Part shown: piece by piece, positions 39,701-53,094 of the stretch | Layout of the letters: the number at the start of each line of letters is the position of its first letter | How positions within the stretch are numbered: the stretch's first letter is position 1 | Origin: Proteromonas lacertae | Taxonomy: Eukaryota; Sar; Bigyra; Opalinata; Proteromonadidae | Direction: 5' to 3' | Assembly (NCBI GenBank): GCA_002245135.1 | Contig: NGBS01000617.1 | Location: 16,575 to 80,574 of the forward strand | Length of the DNA stretch: 64,000 nucleotides | Position numbers and translations under genes: made by a program | Notes under the pieces: generated by a model | Told to the model about the DNA's origin: nothing | Seen by the model: only the letters and a program-made list of their open reading frames with translations | Database searches by the model: none

Positions 39701-42700
39701 AAAGATGTAACTGTAATAGTAAAAGAGTTGAATGATGTTTCAAAACATTATGTAATTACATTCAATAGAGCAAATTATGACTTACCATTAATCAGTATTT
39801 CAGAAGCAAATGCTAATACAACAATTAATGAATATAATGTAAATTATGTTGATTATAAACCAAGAAATGGTAGTTTTAGATTATATTATAAAGATTTCTA
39901 TACTAGAGATATTGATATTGATATTCAAACAGATGAATTTGAAGAAATAATAGAAAATGACATACCTTTTATTAATTTAACAATCATTGAAGAAGTAGAA
40001 TATAATAGTAATAATGGAGGTAAAGAATGGAAAATATGTTATTTATCTCCAACAGATTCGATTGTTTCATTATCAATAGATACTTCTAAATTGAATAATT
40101 TGAATATGACATTAATTCCATCTGAAAATAGAGATGTAATGACAAGAGTAGAAAGTATAACAACTGTAGCAACAGTTAGAAATCCAGTTCAAAGTATTCA
40201 ATTAAAAGGAAGAAAAGGTAATGAATTTGGCTATTTCAGAATTGTATTCGATTATACTGAAATCAATGGAATAATCTATAAAACCAATTTATTAACATAT
40301 GATTCAAGTTGTATGAGATTTGAAGATGGTATTAATTATAAAGAAGATTCTTTACAAGATCAAATAGAGAAATTACCATTAAATATAACAATCAATTGTA
40401 AGAAACAAAATCCAATGGTTGATTATAATGATACAATTGAATGGTTAGTTACATTTATAAATGCACCTGTTAATTTCCCATTAGTTACAATTGAAGAATA
40501 TGGAAACAATAATAATAATAATAGTAATAATGACAGTAATATTGAATTTAAAACTTATTGGATTATTCAACCAATAGGAATTCAAGATGGATATTTCCAA
40601 ATTGGTTATAATGGTCATATTTCATTGCCAATTCCATTCAATGCAACAGCAAAAGAGATGAAAAGAGCAATTGAGTTAATAGAACCAACTGATGCAAAGA
40701 TATATAATAACGATGAATATAACCATGTGATAGTGAAAAGAAGTAAAGTTGATGTATTAAAAAGTGGAAGTTATACTTGGATTATTTATTATTTGAAAAG
40801 AGATCCACTATTTTTAACATCTTTATATTTAATGAATAATAATTTGATTGGAGATGATCCAAGGGTGATAATAAATACAATCAATGAAGGTGGAATAAAA
40901 CATAATAAATTTGAACTTCGAAAAATTGGAGGTTTTGGTTACTATAATGATAATAGTGATGAAGTTTTACATATTGAAGGTAATTTGAAATATATAAATA
41001 TCGCATTGAAGAATTTATATTATAAAACTGATGAATATTATTATGGTGATGTTGATGTATATGTTTACGTAAAGAATAGAGATAAAAATGATAATGATAA
41101 TGAATATTATACAGTTGCAGTATTTCCACTAACTGTAAAAAGAGTTAATAATGTTCCATCAATATCTTATCCATACAATGGATTAATCACTAAAGAAAAT
41201 ATACAAATATATTTATCATCCATAAAGATAACAGATTATGATAATTATTATAATTATTATGAAAATAATATTAACATCAACAATTGGATATTTCATTGAA
41301 CCAAGTGATGGTAATAATACAAAAGCAATTCATTATTTAGGAACTTTAAAGAGTATTAGTAATTATTTGTCAAACACATTATATATACCAAAGTCCTATT
41401 GGAATGGAATTGATGATTTGAATTTAACAGTAATTGATTATACAGTAATGGATGATAATGAAAATAATACCGTTTCAAGAATTATTCCAGTAGTGATAAA
41501 ACCAGTAAATGATCCACCAATTGTAAAGTATTTATCTCAACCAATGAATGTTCAAGAGGATTTGAGTTTTAGATTAAATGATAATATATTAATAATTGAT
41601 GCCAGATGATAATGAGTTTACTCATAAAACAATGATAATGGAATTGAATATATCTTCACCAAATTATTATTTTACACTTAATTATAATGACAATGGAAAG
41701 ATATTATCCACTAAGACATATAACCAATCAATGATTCATATTTCTGGACCAATAGATTTCATTAATAAAGCTTTATCCACAATGACAGTTAATCCGCAAC
41801 CAAACTATTGTGGTTCAACCGTTATTAATATTGATGTAAATGATTTAGGTAATTTCGGAGAAGGTAAACCAGAAATTACTCACAGTGAATGGTATATAAA
41901 TGTTGAATGTGTTAATGATGGTCCAATAATTGATTTGTATAGAGATGTATCAGTTTGTATGGCAGGAATTCAAAACTTAAATCCAATGATTATTAATTCA
42001 AACATGTTTGATTGTTTAGAAGATATTGGATGTGATAAATCATATTTCGATAATAAGGAATATGATGATATTATCAATAACTATACAGATTGTATAAGTA
42101 ATATAAATCTAACAGATTTATCATTGATAAGACAAGCTAAGACAATACAATACAGTTGTACTCCATTAGTATTTAACTGTACTTTGAATAGTAAACCATT
42201 AACAACTGTTTATTGTAATGAAGATCAATGGTGTGCTATAAGAGGAATTCATTTGAGTGATTTTGATACAAAATATAATAATAATAATAATAATATAACA
42301 TCCTATTATAGAATGAGATTTACAGTAGAGAATGGTTATATTAACATCAATAATACTGAGAATTTAGATATTAAAATGATAAATAATAATAATAATAAAT
42401 CATATAAATTACACTTAAATAATTCAATTGAAGTATATCACACATTTGAAATCAATGGAACTTTAGAAGAAATAAATAATGCAATTTTATACATCAGTTA
42501 TTACAGTGAGAATAATTGGATTAGTGACAAACATGGGTTTGACAGGTTGAATATAATAGCAATGGATAATTACAATAAAATAAATGAAAAAACTGTTAAA
42601 ATATTTGTAAGACCAGTAAACGATATACCAAATATTGTATTTGATTATCCGCTATTTACAGTTGATGAAGATATTCCATTCTATTTAGACAGTGTAAATG

Positions 42701-45700
42701 CATATGATATTGATGGTGAAGAAAATCCAGAATCAATTTATACAGTAAATATTTCCAGTAATTATGGAAGTTTCAATATAACACCATTAGCTAGAATATA
42801 TCATATTAATAATAACACTTACAACAATGTAAATCCATTAATATTTGATGTAAGATATAAGTATTTAAGTGAAGTTATTCACTTGGTTGAATATCAAAAC
42901 AGATTAAATTACAATGGAAATGATACAATCAGAATAGAAGTGAATGATAATGGAAATAAAGGACTTCAACAATTAGAAACTAATTTAACAACAATAGGAA
43001 GTAATGAAATAATAGTAGTAATAAATCCAGTAAATGATCCACCAATAGTTATAGTTCCAACTGAAATATTATATGCATTTGAGAATCAAATAATGGAACT
43101 ACCTCCAATAATAATAAGAGATCCTGAAGTTATAAATGGTAGTGAAATATACAATTTAATGATTGAAGTTGAACATGGTACAATTTCATTTGAATCATTC
43201 TATTATTATAACCAAAATATTAATAGAATGAGTGATAATGATTTTGATAAGTTAACAATTAATAAAGGATCAATAATTAATGATAAATTTATGAATATTA
43301 CTGGACCAATCAAAATATTAAATGAATTATTCATATTCTCAACTTATCAAAGTGAAAAATTCTACAACAGTTATTTAAGTCTTCCAGATACTATAAAATT
43401 CACTATAACAGAAGTAGAGGAAAAGATTCCACTCTCAACTAGCAGTTTAGTATATGTTCATGTTGAACCAGTCAATAATAAACCTGAAATAATGGCTCCT
43501 TACATTCACAAGAAATATAATAATGATAGTAATTATTTAGAAGTAGATTATATTGAAATATTGAACGTAACTGAGGATATCCCATTCTTAATTAAAAATC
43601 TATACGTTATAGATTTAGATGCAAAAGAAACTAGAAATAATGTGTTGGATATTTTATTATCAGTTCAACATGGTATATTAAAGACAAATTCATTGTTTAA
43701 AATATCTGAATTCTCCTCCAGATTTGATCCAATAATAAGTGGTTCTACAATCCAATATAGAGGATCATTGAATAGTATAAATCGAATGATTAAAACATTA
43801 TTTTACATACCAAATCATAATTACAATGGTGTAGATAATTTACATATTTATGTAAATGATAATGGTTATACTGGAAAAATAACAAATAATTTATTCTATG
43901 ATAATACTCACTCTATTCAATGTTTTACAATAACAATTGATAATAATTATAATTATAATGAAACAATCATAATGAAGTATTTAGTGAAAGATTATTTGAA
44001 TTATTCAGATTGGAATGTTAGTGATAGTTATATCGAATCTACTCCATTTACTATTTCAGCTTCTTCTGAAGATGTGATGGTTATATTGAATAGATTATTG
44101 AAATACAGTCACTTAATCCCATATACTAGTGAAAGTGGTGTGACTTATGTGAATAGAAGTGATTCTTTAAATTCGATACAATATTGTGCTCATTTCAATC
44201 CAAATATAAAGAATTTACCTGAATTAGAAATAGAATCAAATTATTCATCAAAAGTGAAAATTGTTAAAGATTATACAATTACAACTACTTCATTATATGA
44301 TATTGTTGATATTCCAATAGAAATAGAAGAAATAAATGATCCACCTGAGTTTAGTATACCAGCACCTATAATTCAGCTTGAGGAGAACAAGCCTGTTCAT
44401 TTGTATGGTATTAGTTTGTATGATGAAGAAACAACACCTGTTGATGGAATGATTTATGTAAAGATAGTGAGTGAAAATGGAAAATTAACTTTAAATAATG
44501 TAAGAGATGATGAAAGAGTAAAATTTTACTTGAAATCAACAATCATTTTAAACGATACAATCTCTAAAGTTAACGAATATATTTCCGATATTATTTATAC
44601 ACCCAATGAAGATTGGAATACTGATTATAAAGAAAATGAAACGATCATATTTACAGCATATGATGATATGAAAGATTTAAAGAATCCAAGAGGTACAACT
44701 GAAATATTATCATTTATAAAAGTGATGGGAGTTAATTCTCCACCAGTTATTCATATTCCTGGTGAAATAAGAGCCAATAATAATTGTACAATACAACAGA
44801 ATGATCCATTACCGTTAGAACAAAGATGTGATAGAATAATTAACTTAGATACTTTAAAATTGAATGTTACACAGAATGAAGTTAAATCAATTGATAATTT
44901 ATATATTGTAGATACGGATGGTGAATTATATTATGCATTTAAACATACAGTTGAAGTAAATTGTAGTTATTGTATATTAACATTGAAATCTAAATATGGA
45001 ATAATATTTAAAGACAAAACTGAAGATATTAGTAACAGAATCATTATAGAAGGATCATTAAGTAATATAAACAAAGCAATTAATGGTATGACTTATTTGA
45101 ACAAAAGAGAATATAAAGGAAGAAATGATTTCCTAACTGTTTATGTAAATGATAATGGTAATTCTGGTAAAGGTGGTCCACTTACTGATTATATTAGTTT
45201 ATCAATAGAAATAGCATTAGTTGATGCAGGAACCTCATTTCTTACCTCATTCAAAGAATGTAATAGTGAATGAAGATGAATTGAGTTTATTACCACAGTT
45301 ACAGATTGTTGATGAAGATATAGAAAATGATTTATTGAATTTAGAAATTGAAATTTTACATGGATTTATTATATTACAAGTTGATTTATATAACTTACAT
45401 TATCAATCATTATTGAATATTAGCAACAGTAATGAGAATAATAATGTTAAATATTGTAAACATTGTAGTATAAATGGTACAATATTTGATTTAAATAATT
45501 TGCTGAACAGTTTCTATTATTTAAGTGATTTGAATTATAACAGTGAAATAGGTGAAATTGATAGAATAAAACTCAATATAAGTGATTTTGAGAAATGGAA
45601 TATTACAAATATATATGTTAATATATTACCAGTTGATGATTCACCTGTATTAACAAAAGAAGATGCAATTTATTCAATTAGCAACCGAACAGAAGATAAT

Positions 45701-48334
45701 TTATCATTCAAAATCGAAGAAATCCCATTAATAACAATAAAAGAAGAAGAAACAGTCTTAATAGAAGGAATATCAGTAAGAGAAGTTGATTTTAAATATG
45801 AAAATAGTGTATTTGAAGTGTTGGAATGTTTAATACATAGTAACAATGGAAATATAACGATTAACAATTATAAACCAAAATTATATAGTGATGTTATACA
45901 TTACAATAAGTCAAATGTATTAATAATAGATGGTGATTATAGAAACACTAATAATATCCAATTTAGAAGTAATGTATATGAAATGAACTTGTTATTATCA
46001 AATATTACATATAAACCATATAAATATTATAATGGAAATGATAAAATAACAATTGAGGTTAGAAATGATGATAAATACGATGTAATGGAAATAAATATAT
46101 ATATTGAAAGTATTAATAAACCACCAGAAATATATATAAAGAAACGAATTGATGGTTCAAAAGAATTTGTAGTAAAAGAGAATTCAAGTTTCTTATTACC
46201 TCAAATAACTGATTATTGGAATAGTTTTAGAAATCAAACTCAACCTACTACAGAAGGATATGAATTATATGAAACTCATTTCATTACACGAAGATTTGAT
46301 TATTCATATGACTTTGAATTAGTAAAAGATATATTTAAAGGAGAAAATTCATCTTTTCCTAAAGACTTTATTGAGTTTAATGGTAAATTATACTTTAGTG
46401 CTGAAGATGATATAAATGGAAGAGAAATATGGGTAACTGATGGTACAATGAGTGGAACAAAATTATTTTATGATTTAAATCCAGGAATTGGATCATCTGA
46501 TCCTTCAGATTTTGTAGTTTATAATAACAAATTATATTTCACTGCTTATGGAAATGAAATGGAATATAGACTTCATGATGAATGTGATGGTTATAAGACT
46601 GCCAAAATGAATGAAGACATTCTATTTGTTGCTTCAGAGAGTAACGAATGGGATAGAAACCATGTTTATGACTGTCCAAATAACTATCATTGGATGAATA
46701 CCAACGAAGCGAATTTATTATTTAAAAATAACTTAATTAATGGTCCAAGTGATGAAATATCAGCATATTATTCTCAATGTGGTTGGAGTGGATATAGTTA
46801 TAATAATACAGAAAGAAAATATTGGAGATTTAGCGATTCTTATATAAATGGTTCTTATAAGATTGGTGGATATGGAGAATCAATCAATATTCGATATAAT
46901 TTATTTGATGAAGATAAATTTGCTGGAATAATCTGTTATAGAGGAGAAATTGAGTGTATAGAGGGTGAAAAATGTGAGAATTATGATAGAAATCGAGTAT
47001 TATGGTCAACAGATGGAGTTAATGTAAATACTCATAAAATCATTACCCAAAGACAATCATCCCCTATGTTTAATCCTCGAAACACAATTGTATTTAATAA
47101 TAAGTTATATTTTGAAGCATCAAGTTCAAAATATGGAAATGAGTTATTTGTAAGTGATGGAAGTGAAGAAAATACTAAGATAGTAGCTGATATAAATCCT
47201 GGAATAAAAGGTTCTTATCCTGAAAAATTAGTAACAAATAATAACAACTTATACTTTACAGCTGTCAAAGATAATAAAAGACGATTATATTTATATACCA
47301 CTGAAGATGAATATTATGTAATTAATGAAGATGGTGATATAATAAATGAAATCTTAACAGTCGAAAATAAAAGTAAAATCTTCTTTGATAGTTATGATAA
47401 TGAAACAGGAGTAGAATTATATGTATTTGATGAAGATGATAATAGTAGTTATGTAATAAGTGATATAAATGAAGATAGTGGTAATACAAATCCTTATTCA
47501 TTGTTATATTATAGAGATTATATCTACTTCTTTGGATTTAATGGTTTAACAACTGAATTATATCGAATATCATTGAATAAGATAACAAAAGATGAAGAAA
47601 GTGAAATTGAAGTAGAACAAATAACCAAATTTGAGAAACAACCAACAAATAGTCCAATTCCAAAACATTTAACAATTTACGAAAATAATGAAGATAATAT
47701 TGAATTAATATTTATAATGAATAATTTGAATGGATTAATAAGTAATTTCTATAAAGTGTATAAAAATGAAGTGTCATTATTATATAAAGACAGTTTAGGT
47801 GAGATATTAGTAGAAAATCGAAATATTCATGAAAATCCATTTATAAAATTTAAAAATGATATATATTTCGTTGGAAGAAGATATAATAATGTGAATGATT
47901 TTAATAATAACAATTACATATCTAAAAGACTAGAAAATACAGAAATTTACTCTTCTTTACAAAGTATAGTGGTATATGATTCAGATGCTAAAGATGAAGA
48001 TATATTATATTTCCATATATATTGTAATAAATGTACAATTGAATTGAATAGTTATGATAATCTAGAAATGATGAATAATAATGTTGATGAAAATGATTTA
48101 ATAAACACTAGTTCAATCGAATTTAGAGCTTCATTAAAAAGTGCTAATAAAGCATTTGAAAGAGTGATATATAAAGCCAAAGAGAATGAAACAGATGAAG
48201 ATGAATTAGTGATAATAGTAAATGATTTAGGTCATAATGGTATGAATAATAAAGAGAATGTAGTTGTAGAAAGAATAATGATAGAAATATTATCATCAGA
48301 TATAAATCATGAATTTGAATATGATTTTGAATGA
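27760..48334 (+). CDS. Giant secreted cadherin-like/tandem-95 repeat protein with ELWxxDGT repeats
   Basis: About 6,850 aa. Start ATG 27760, a signal peptide (YLFSLLIYLSVSIC), and one 31-nt intron (28022-28052). The bulk is roughly forty ~120-residue repeats of one design: P-x-N-D-x-P entry, ExxE/DED stretch, DxD, a GxLxL strand pair, a LxxIN helix, NYxGxDxIxIxVNDNGxxGxGG exit. This is the Ca-binding-like, cadherin-related 'tandem-95' style. A different segment (~40160-40900) has PIPFNATAKEMKRAIE. Near 46370-47560 are ELWxxDGT-type units (GREIWVTDGTMSGTK; NELFVSDGSEENTK) with a Cys/Trp-rich insert. Single-base frame breaks near 30610, 31060, 36700, 41280, 41600 and 45240 interrupt it; the repeat pattern continues across each. 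No C-terminal membrane helix is seen. Probably an adhesion or surface-matrix protein. Confidence 0.8.
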
Positions 48335-48747
48335 TAAATGAATGGTGATTTATTAAATACTATTATCACTTTATTATTATTATTATTATTAATATCTATT
48401 TTTAGGTGTTTTAGTATTTAAAAATAACTCAAAATGATTGTTGTCATGAAAATACTAGTAGATTAAACATTAGTAATGTTCGAATATTTTTCTTTTGTTT
48501 TTCTTCTATTATCTTCATAATTCAATATTCTATTTCCATCAATAATTCCTTATGTATTTACTATTTTCTTTAAGATTAATCTTTTTAAATATGGAAATGA
48601 TTTTATACATTTTGCGAATGTATTTATTCATCAAATATTGGTTATAGAGACATTTTCATTAGATTATCAATAAACACATAAAAAACACATAATGTATATG
48701 AAAATTAAAATATAAAGTAAGAAAGTGAATATAATACTAATTTACTT
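48335..48747. other. Intergenic region
   Basis: AT-rich, with a TTATTA simple run at 48370-48392. I see no gene or RNA. It separates the giant gene from the transposon-rich block. Confidence 0.5.
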
Positions 48748-49792
48748 TAGGGTTGTATTTATCGGTCAACCGACCAATATAGGTCACAACCGCTGGTTTT
48801 GTGTTGACCGTAGGTCGGTCAAACATATCAACCTTCATTATATTAAAATCTATTTTAATTCATTATGGAAAGATATTTGTTTTATAAAAAGAATGAAAAA
48901 TAGTATATTGCAACATTGTAGCAATATTTTGCTTTTAATATTAAATAAATGCTACCGTATAACTTACACATTTGTTAAATCTTCTTATTATTTTATTTAT
49001 TTTTAGTATTCTATTCCAAATGAAAATAAGAAATAATGTTTTTATATTTTATAAATCTCTATTTCTCGAAATTAGCACTTTCATTTCAATATGCTCAGAT
49101 GATATATTACATTTGTTTAAATTGCTTAGTCTTCCAGTTTCACTAAAGATTCGCTCTGATTCACTAGAAGATGGTTGGCATGCTAAGTAGTTTTTCGCAA
49201 TTTTAAAAATACGTGGAAAAGAAGCTTTAAGAGTAAGACATATTTTAGATAGATCTTCTCCAGTGCTAAATATTTCTGTATATTCTAGATAATTCATCAC
49301 TTCTTTATCATTACTGATTCTTCTACGCTTTATTGATGTACTTTTTAAATACTTATCTAAATCATTGTTATAACTAATAGATTCATCGTCTATATCTACA
49401 GTATTATCATCATCATAATCTATTAAATTTTCTAATGTATTCTTAGCTTCTCTATATTCTTCGGCAGTAAATCCTAATAATGTTGATTTCATGAATTGCT
49501 TCACTCTAGGATCAAGCAAACAACATAACAAAGGTATTGATGTTTCATTGTTTATAAATTTTATCTTTTCTATGAAATTTCTTTGTATATTTTTTGCATA
49601 TTCATTTAGCTTTGATGGGTATATATCGGTATTAAGTTCATAAATTATTTTCTTTATATTTAACATAGCCATCCCCAAATTGGTTTCTCTTTTTTCCATT
49701 AACAATGTTATGTCGTAAATTGGTTTCAAAATGTTTACTAAATAATCAAGAACAATATAATTAGCAGGGGATCTTGTGTTTTGGGTGGCCAC
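48748..49792. mobile_element. 5'-truncated hAT transposon
   Basis: One end is recognisable at 48748 (TAGGGTTGTATTTATCGG), followed by a subterminal GGTCAACCGACC / GACCGTAGGTCGGTCAAAC pair that matches the right end of the 18783-19942 element. The transposase 3' part reads inward on the minus strand. The other end is missing: the transposase frame runs into a different repeat at ~49776-49792. Confidence 0.7.
49049..49792 (-). pseudogene. hAT transposase C-terminal half
   Basis: About 240 codons without N-terminus. Recognisable hAT features are the LLDPRVK block in the catalytic core region, an acidic insert, and the C-terminal dimerisation motif YLACQPSSSESERIFSETGR followed by ending residues KVLISRNRDL. 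The DNA-binding zinc finger and the upstream catalytic part are absent, and the apparent first codons lie in the neighbouring repeat, so the protein is 5'-truncated and presumably inactive. It may nevertheless be expressed, since the remaining frame is intact. Confidence 0.8.
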
Positions 49793-50941
49793 TCAAAATT
49801 TGGACACCCTATTTCTAGAGGTGTTTCAACCTCAATACTCATATTTATCTTACTATTATCATAAAACTAAGCGTTTCTGAACTTATCTTTGTATTTCGTT
49901 AACTTTCAATTCACACATTATGACATTATTTTTATAATTTGAGCACCTCATGGTCCAGACTATAGAGCATCATAACTGCATCTTGGATCTCCAATTTTTA
50001 TTTATATATTATGCTTATTGAATGAGAGTGCTCAAAAAATAACAAGAATCGACACAAACATAAGTTTGATCATTTTTTCAATTTTTATTTTTTGAACACC
50101 TGCCTCCTATAGGAAGTAAGGGCTCAATATAATAATATATTATGTGTATATGATGATTATATCAAACATTCATTCAATTAAATTAATCATATTTTCATAA
50201 TTTAGCTATTTACTTAATTATTTATAATTGATTTATATGCATAATAAAATAATACACATATGTAACACATAATATTTATATGTACCTATTTATACTTAAA
50301 TCAAACATATTTGTAAATATTTCTAATTATAAACATACAAACACTAACAGATGCATATTTATTTGTTACTCAATGATAATTTAACCTTTGTCTTAAAAAT
50401 CAAATCAAAAATCCATAATAACATCAATGTGTCTTTTTTTCTCAGTTTGCATAGCTTCTACTATAGCTAAATTTGCACCTTCTTCTACAACTTTACATTC
50501 TTTTACTAATACACCATAAAATTACCAGTCATTGAGACAAGTTAAGAATTTGGAATGATTTACTTCAGGTTTTGGAATCATGCTTTGATAATTTGCTTTC
50601 TAAAGCATTTCTTACATCTATAGTGAAGTTACCTCCATAACCTTCTACTAATCTTTTCATATATTGTACAGCTACTTCTTTAACATTGGTCTTATGACAT
50701 TCCGCTACAATAGGAATAATTTCTTTATTTTAATATTTTTAGTCATTTTCTTTTAATACTACAACAATAGCCTTATCTGAGCTATCAGCGTTATATTTTA
50801 TAAATATTTTGGCTTCTTGCAATTTTATTTCATTTTTATCTAAACCACCATCTCTTAATCTTGATTTGCTACACTAAATATTCTCATCAAATAAGTATTG
50901 ATAGATTGCCTTCTAAAAAACTATAATATTAGCTTATAATT
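49776..50941. repeat. Diverged copy A of the gene-relic repeat
   Basis: A degenerate relative of the palindrome arms at 51444 and 54444. It opens with a TTTGGGT...CAAAATTTG block like the arm ends, and shares GCACCTGCCTCCTATAGGAA (50097 region), the GCTTTCTAAAGCATTTCTTA stretch and the TTCTACTAATCTTTTCATAT stretch. On the minus strand traces of coding can be read: KEIIPIVAECHKTN, VKEVAVQYMKRLVEGYGG, DVRNALESKLSK and VVEEGANLAIVEAMQTE, interrupted by stops and shifts. The parent gene is not identified. Confidence 0.6.
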
Positions 50942-51209
50942 GTTGTTCCCGTAAGGCGGAACTCTATATTGCAGAATGATTGAATCAAAACTAATATGAT
51001 ATTCATGATGTTCGGAGTTAGTTATTTACAAATATATAGTTATTTTGTCATATGACCTACATCTGTGATATACTTTTTTATGAACTTCATTATTATAAAT
51101 ATTAAACTAAATTTTGTATATTTTCTATTTTAATGTATTAGTCACTACTACAATCTAAAATACATTATCTATTATGAATAGAATTCACTATTTTTAATGT
51201 TAAGGCGGT
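50942..51209. repeat. Single arm of the foldback element
   Basis: About 270 bp closely matching each arm of the 56140-56778 element, from GTTGTTCCCGTAAGGCGGAA to TTTTTAATGTTAAGGCGG. Only one arm and one copy of the terminal block are present, so it is a solo end or a deleted copy. Confidence 0.75.
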
Positions 51210-51443
51210 TAAAAAAATCAATAACCCAAAATTTGAGTGGAAGCTTTTAGATTTGTAATAACTGTGACTTATATCCCAATAACTGAATCTATATTACTAA
51301 TTAAATGCAATAAATTAAGCACTAAAAAGAAAGATTCTTAAAAAATAATAACTTAAAAACTATCACTATGCATGGTAAAGGTGGTTCTGCTCCTAGTTAT
51401 AATTTATTAGACTTACATAATATCATACAAAATTATAATCTTG

Positions 51444-52921
51444 TGGGAAGTTTGGGTTTAGACGCGTGTTCAAAATTTGAACTCGCCTAATCTAGTTAGA
51501 GTTTGACTCTAATATTTTATATTACCTGACTATAATTGCTTAATTAAGAGATTCTGAGAAGATGGTAGGGATAGCACAACTTTTTTTGGTCTAATTTCAC
51601 GATCTTTTAATGATTTGAGCATTTTTGATTCCAACCTATTGTACATAATAACTGTACACAGGATCTCCAGTTTTTTTATTAAATATCTTACTATTAGATG
51701 AGAATGCTCAAAATATAATGTGTGATAACACAAGCTCGGCTTGAATATTTTTTTATATTTTATAAAATTTGAGCACCTGCCTCCTATAGGAAGCTAGGGC
51801 TTATTTTTGTTAATTAATTAATAAATACTATTATTTTTTAAACTGTTTGACTTATTTACTATCTGAATAACTATCTTAAGCTCTATTTCAATCGTTTATC
51901 CCATAAAAACAATTTAACTAAGTCATTAAGACATATTTATTTATAACTAACTGATAATTGAACCTTTTTCTTAAAAAACAAATCATTCAACTAAATTTTG
52001 GCAATCTTGTATCTATTCGAGGAAGTCAACATATTTTACATTTCCATAGCTTCTATTATTGTTAAATTATCACCTTCTTGAACATAATTTACTTACATTT
52101 ATTAAACTACTAGCCATTGGATAAGTTAAGAATTTAGAATCATCTACTTCTCGTTTTATAATCATGAATTTTGATAATTTGCTTTCTAAAGCATTTCTTA
52201 TACCTACAACGAAGTTATCTCTATTGAATTGTAATTGATATACTTCTACTAATCTTTTCATATATTATAAAGCTACTTCTTTTATATTCAATTTACCTCT
52301 CATGATTTAGCTTTGAATATCTAGCTTTTACAACCATTCTTTAAAATTTCTCAGGTGTAAGAAGACCTTTATCATTTGTAATTGTGATCTTATTAGCTTT
52401 ACCAATACTCTCTTTTACAACACTTACATTCAAAGTATTATTAGTTATTATATATTGTCATAGATTCTTCACCTTCAAACACTTGAATTAACACATCGAG
52501 TTGTTAATCACTGTATGTACTAAATACTTGAGTATTATTAACTGAAATTTTGATATTAATTGTAATTAATTAACTTCTATTAATCCTTTCATATATTCAA
52601 AAGCTAATTCTTTAACTTTGTATAACTTTTACTTTATTAAATCATCTCTTCTAAAAAACCTTTTTAAATCACTATAATTTCTTTTCTGTTCAATAAACAA
52701 GTCTCAATTATTACTTTAACAAGCACACATTCCTATATTATAGTGAAATTCCCATTGCCCAAATATCACTCAATGGACTTATACTACCTGTTTTAATTGA
52801 TTTGTTTAATATTTTTATTGCATATTGATTCTTTGATGGATCTTCACATAATTCAACTAATTTCTTTATTATTTTATATTGATTGATATGTCCATTACCA
52901 CTTTGATCTACTTGTAGCTTT
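51444..52921. repeat. Left arm of a large inverted repeat
   Basis: 1,478 bp that reappear, reverse-complemented and nearly unchanged, at 54444-55922 (position sum ~107365). The arm holds gene scraps on the minus strand: a kinase piece (~52745-52920), an HSP70 C-terminal piece (~52340-52540), and a KEVAL/YMKRLVEVYQLQF piece with EGDNLTIIEAMEM (~52025-52290). The outer end (51444) is GGGAAGTTTGGGTTTAGACG. Confidence 0.88.
52340..52540 (-). pseudogene. HSP70 C-terminal fragment, left-arm copy
   Basis: Mirror of the 54820-55030 fragment: SIGKANKITITNDKG, the universal HSP70 segment at the end of the substrate-binding beta domain, preceded by NTLNVSVV and, further upstream and interrupted by stops, TQVFSTYSD and LIQVFEGEE. 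Intron-like breaks and stops show it is not functional. Confidence 0.7.
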
Positions 52922-53094
52922 CAATTTATTATTATATTCATTGATTTTTTATTTGTTTTTAAGGATTTAAATCATAATTCTATTTAAAAGATTAGATATT
53001 TCGTTTTCTTTCATTATCTCTTTATTAAATTAATTCAAACTCAATCGTTTTAAGCTCATTCCAATAATAATCGTCACTAGTAAATTTATCTAAA

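Noticed and set aside
30600-45280. Programmed ribosomal frameshifting to join the blocks of the giant gene
   Set aside because: Breaks need different directions, lack a common slippery site, and similar one-base breaks occur in unrelated housekeeping genes; consensus error is simpler.
27760-48334. Bacterial contamination as the source of the tandem-95/ELWxxDGT region
   Set aside because: A 31-nt GT-AG intron near the 5' end, host-like base composition and continuity with flanking eukaryotic genes argue for a native locus.
48725-49190. Two short plus-strand frames over the hAT end
   Set aside because: They span the terminal repeat and the antisense of the transposase; no coding character of their own.
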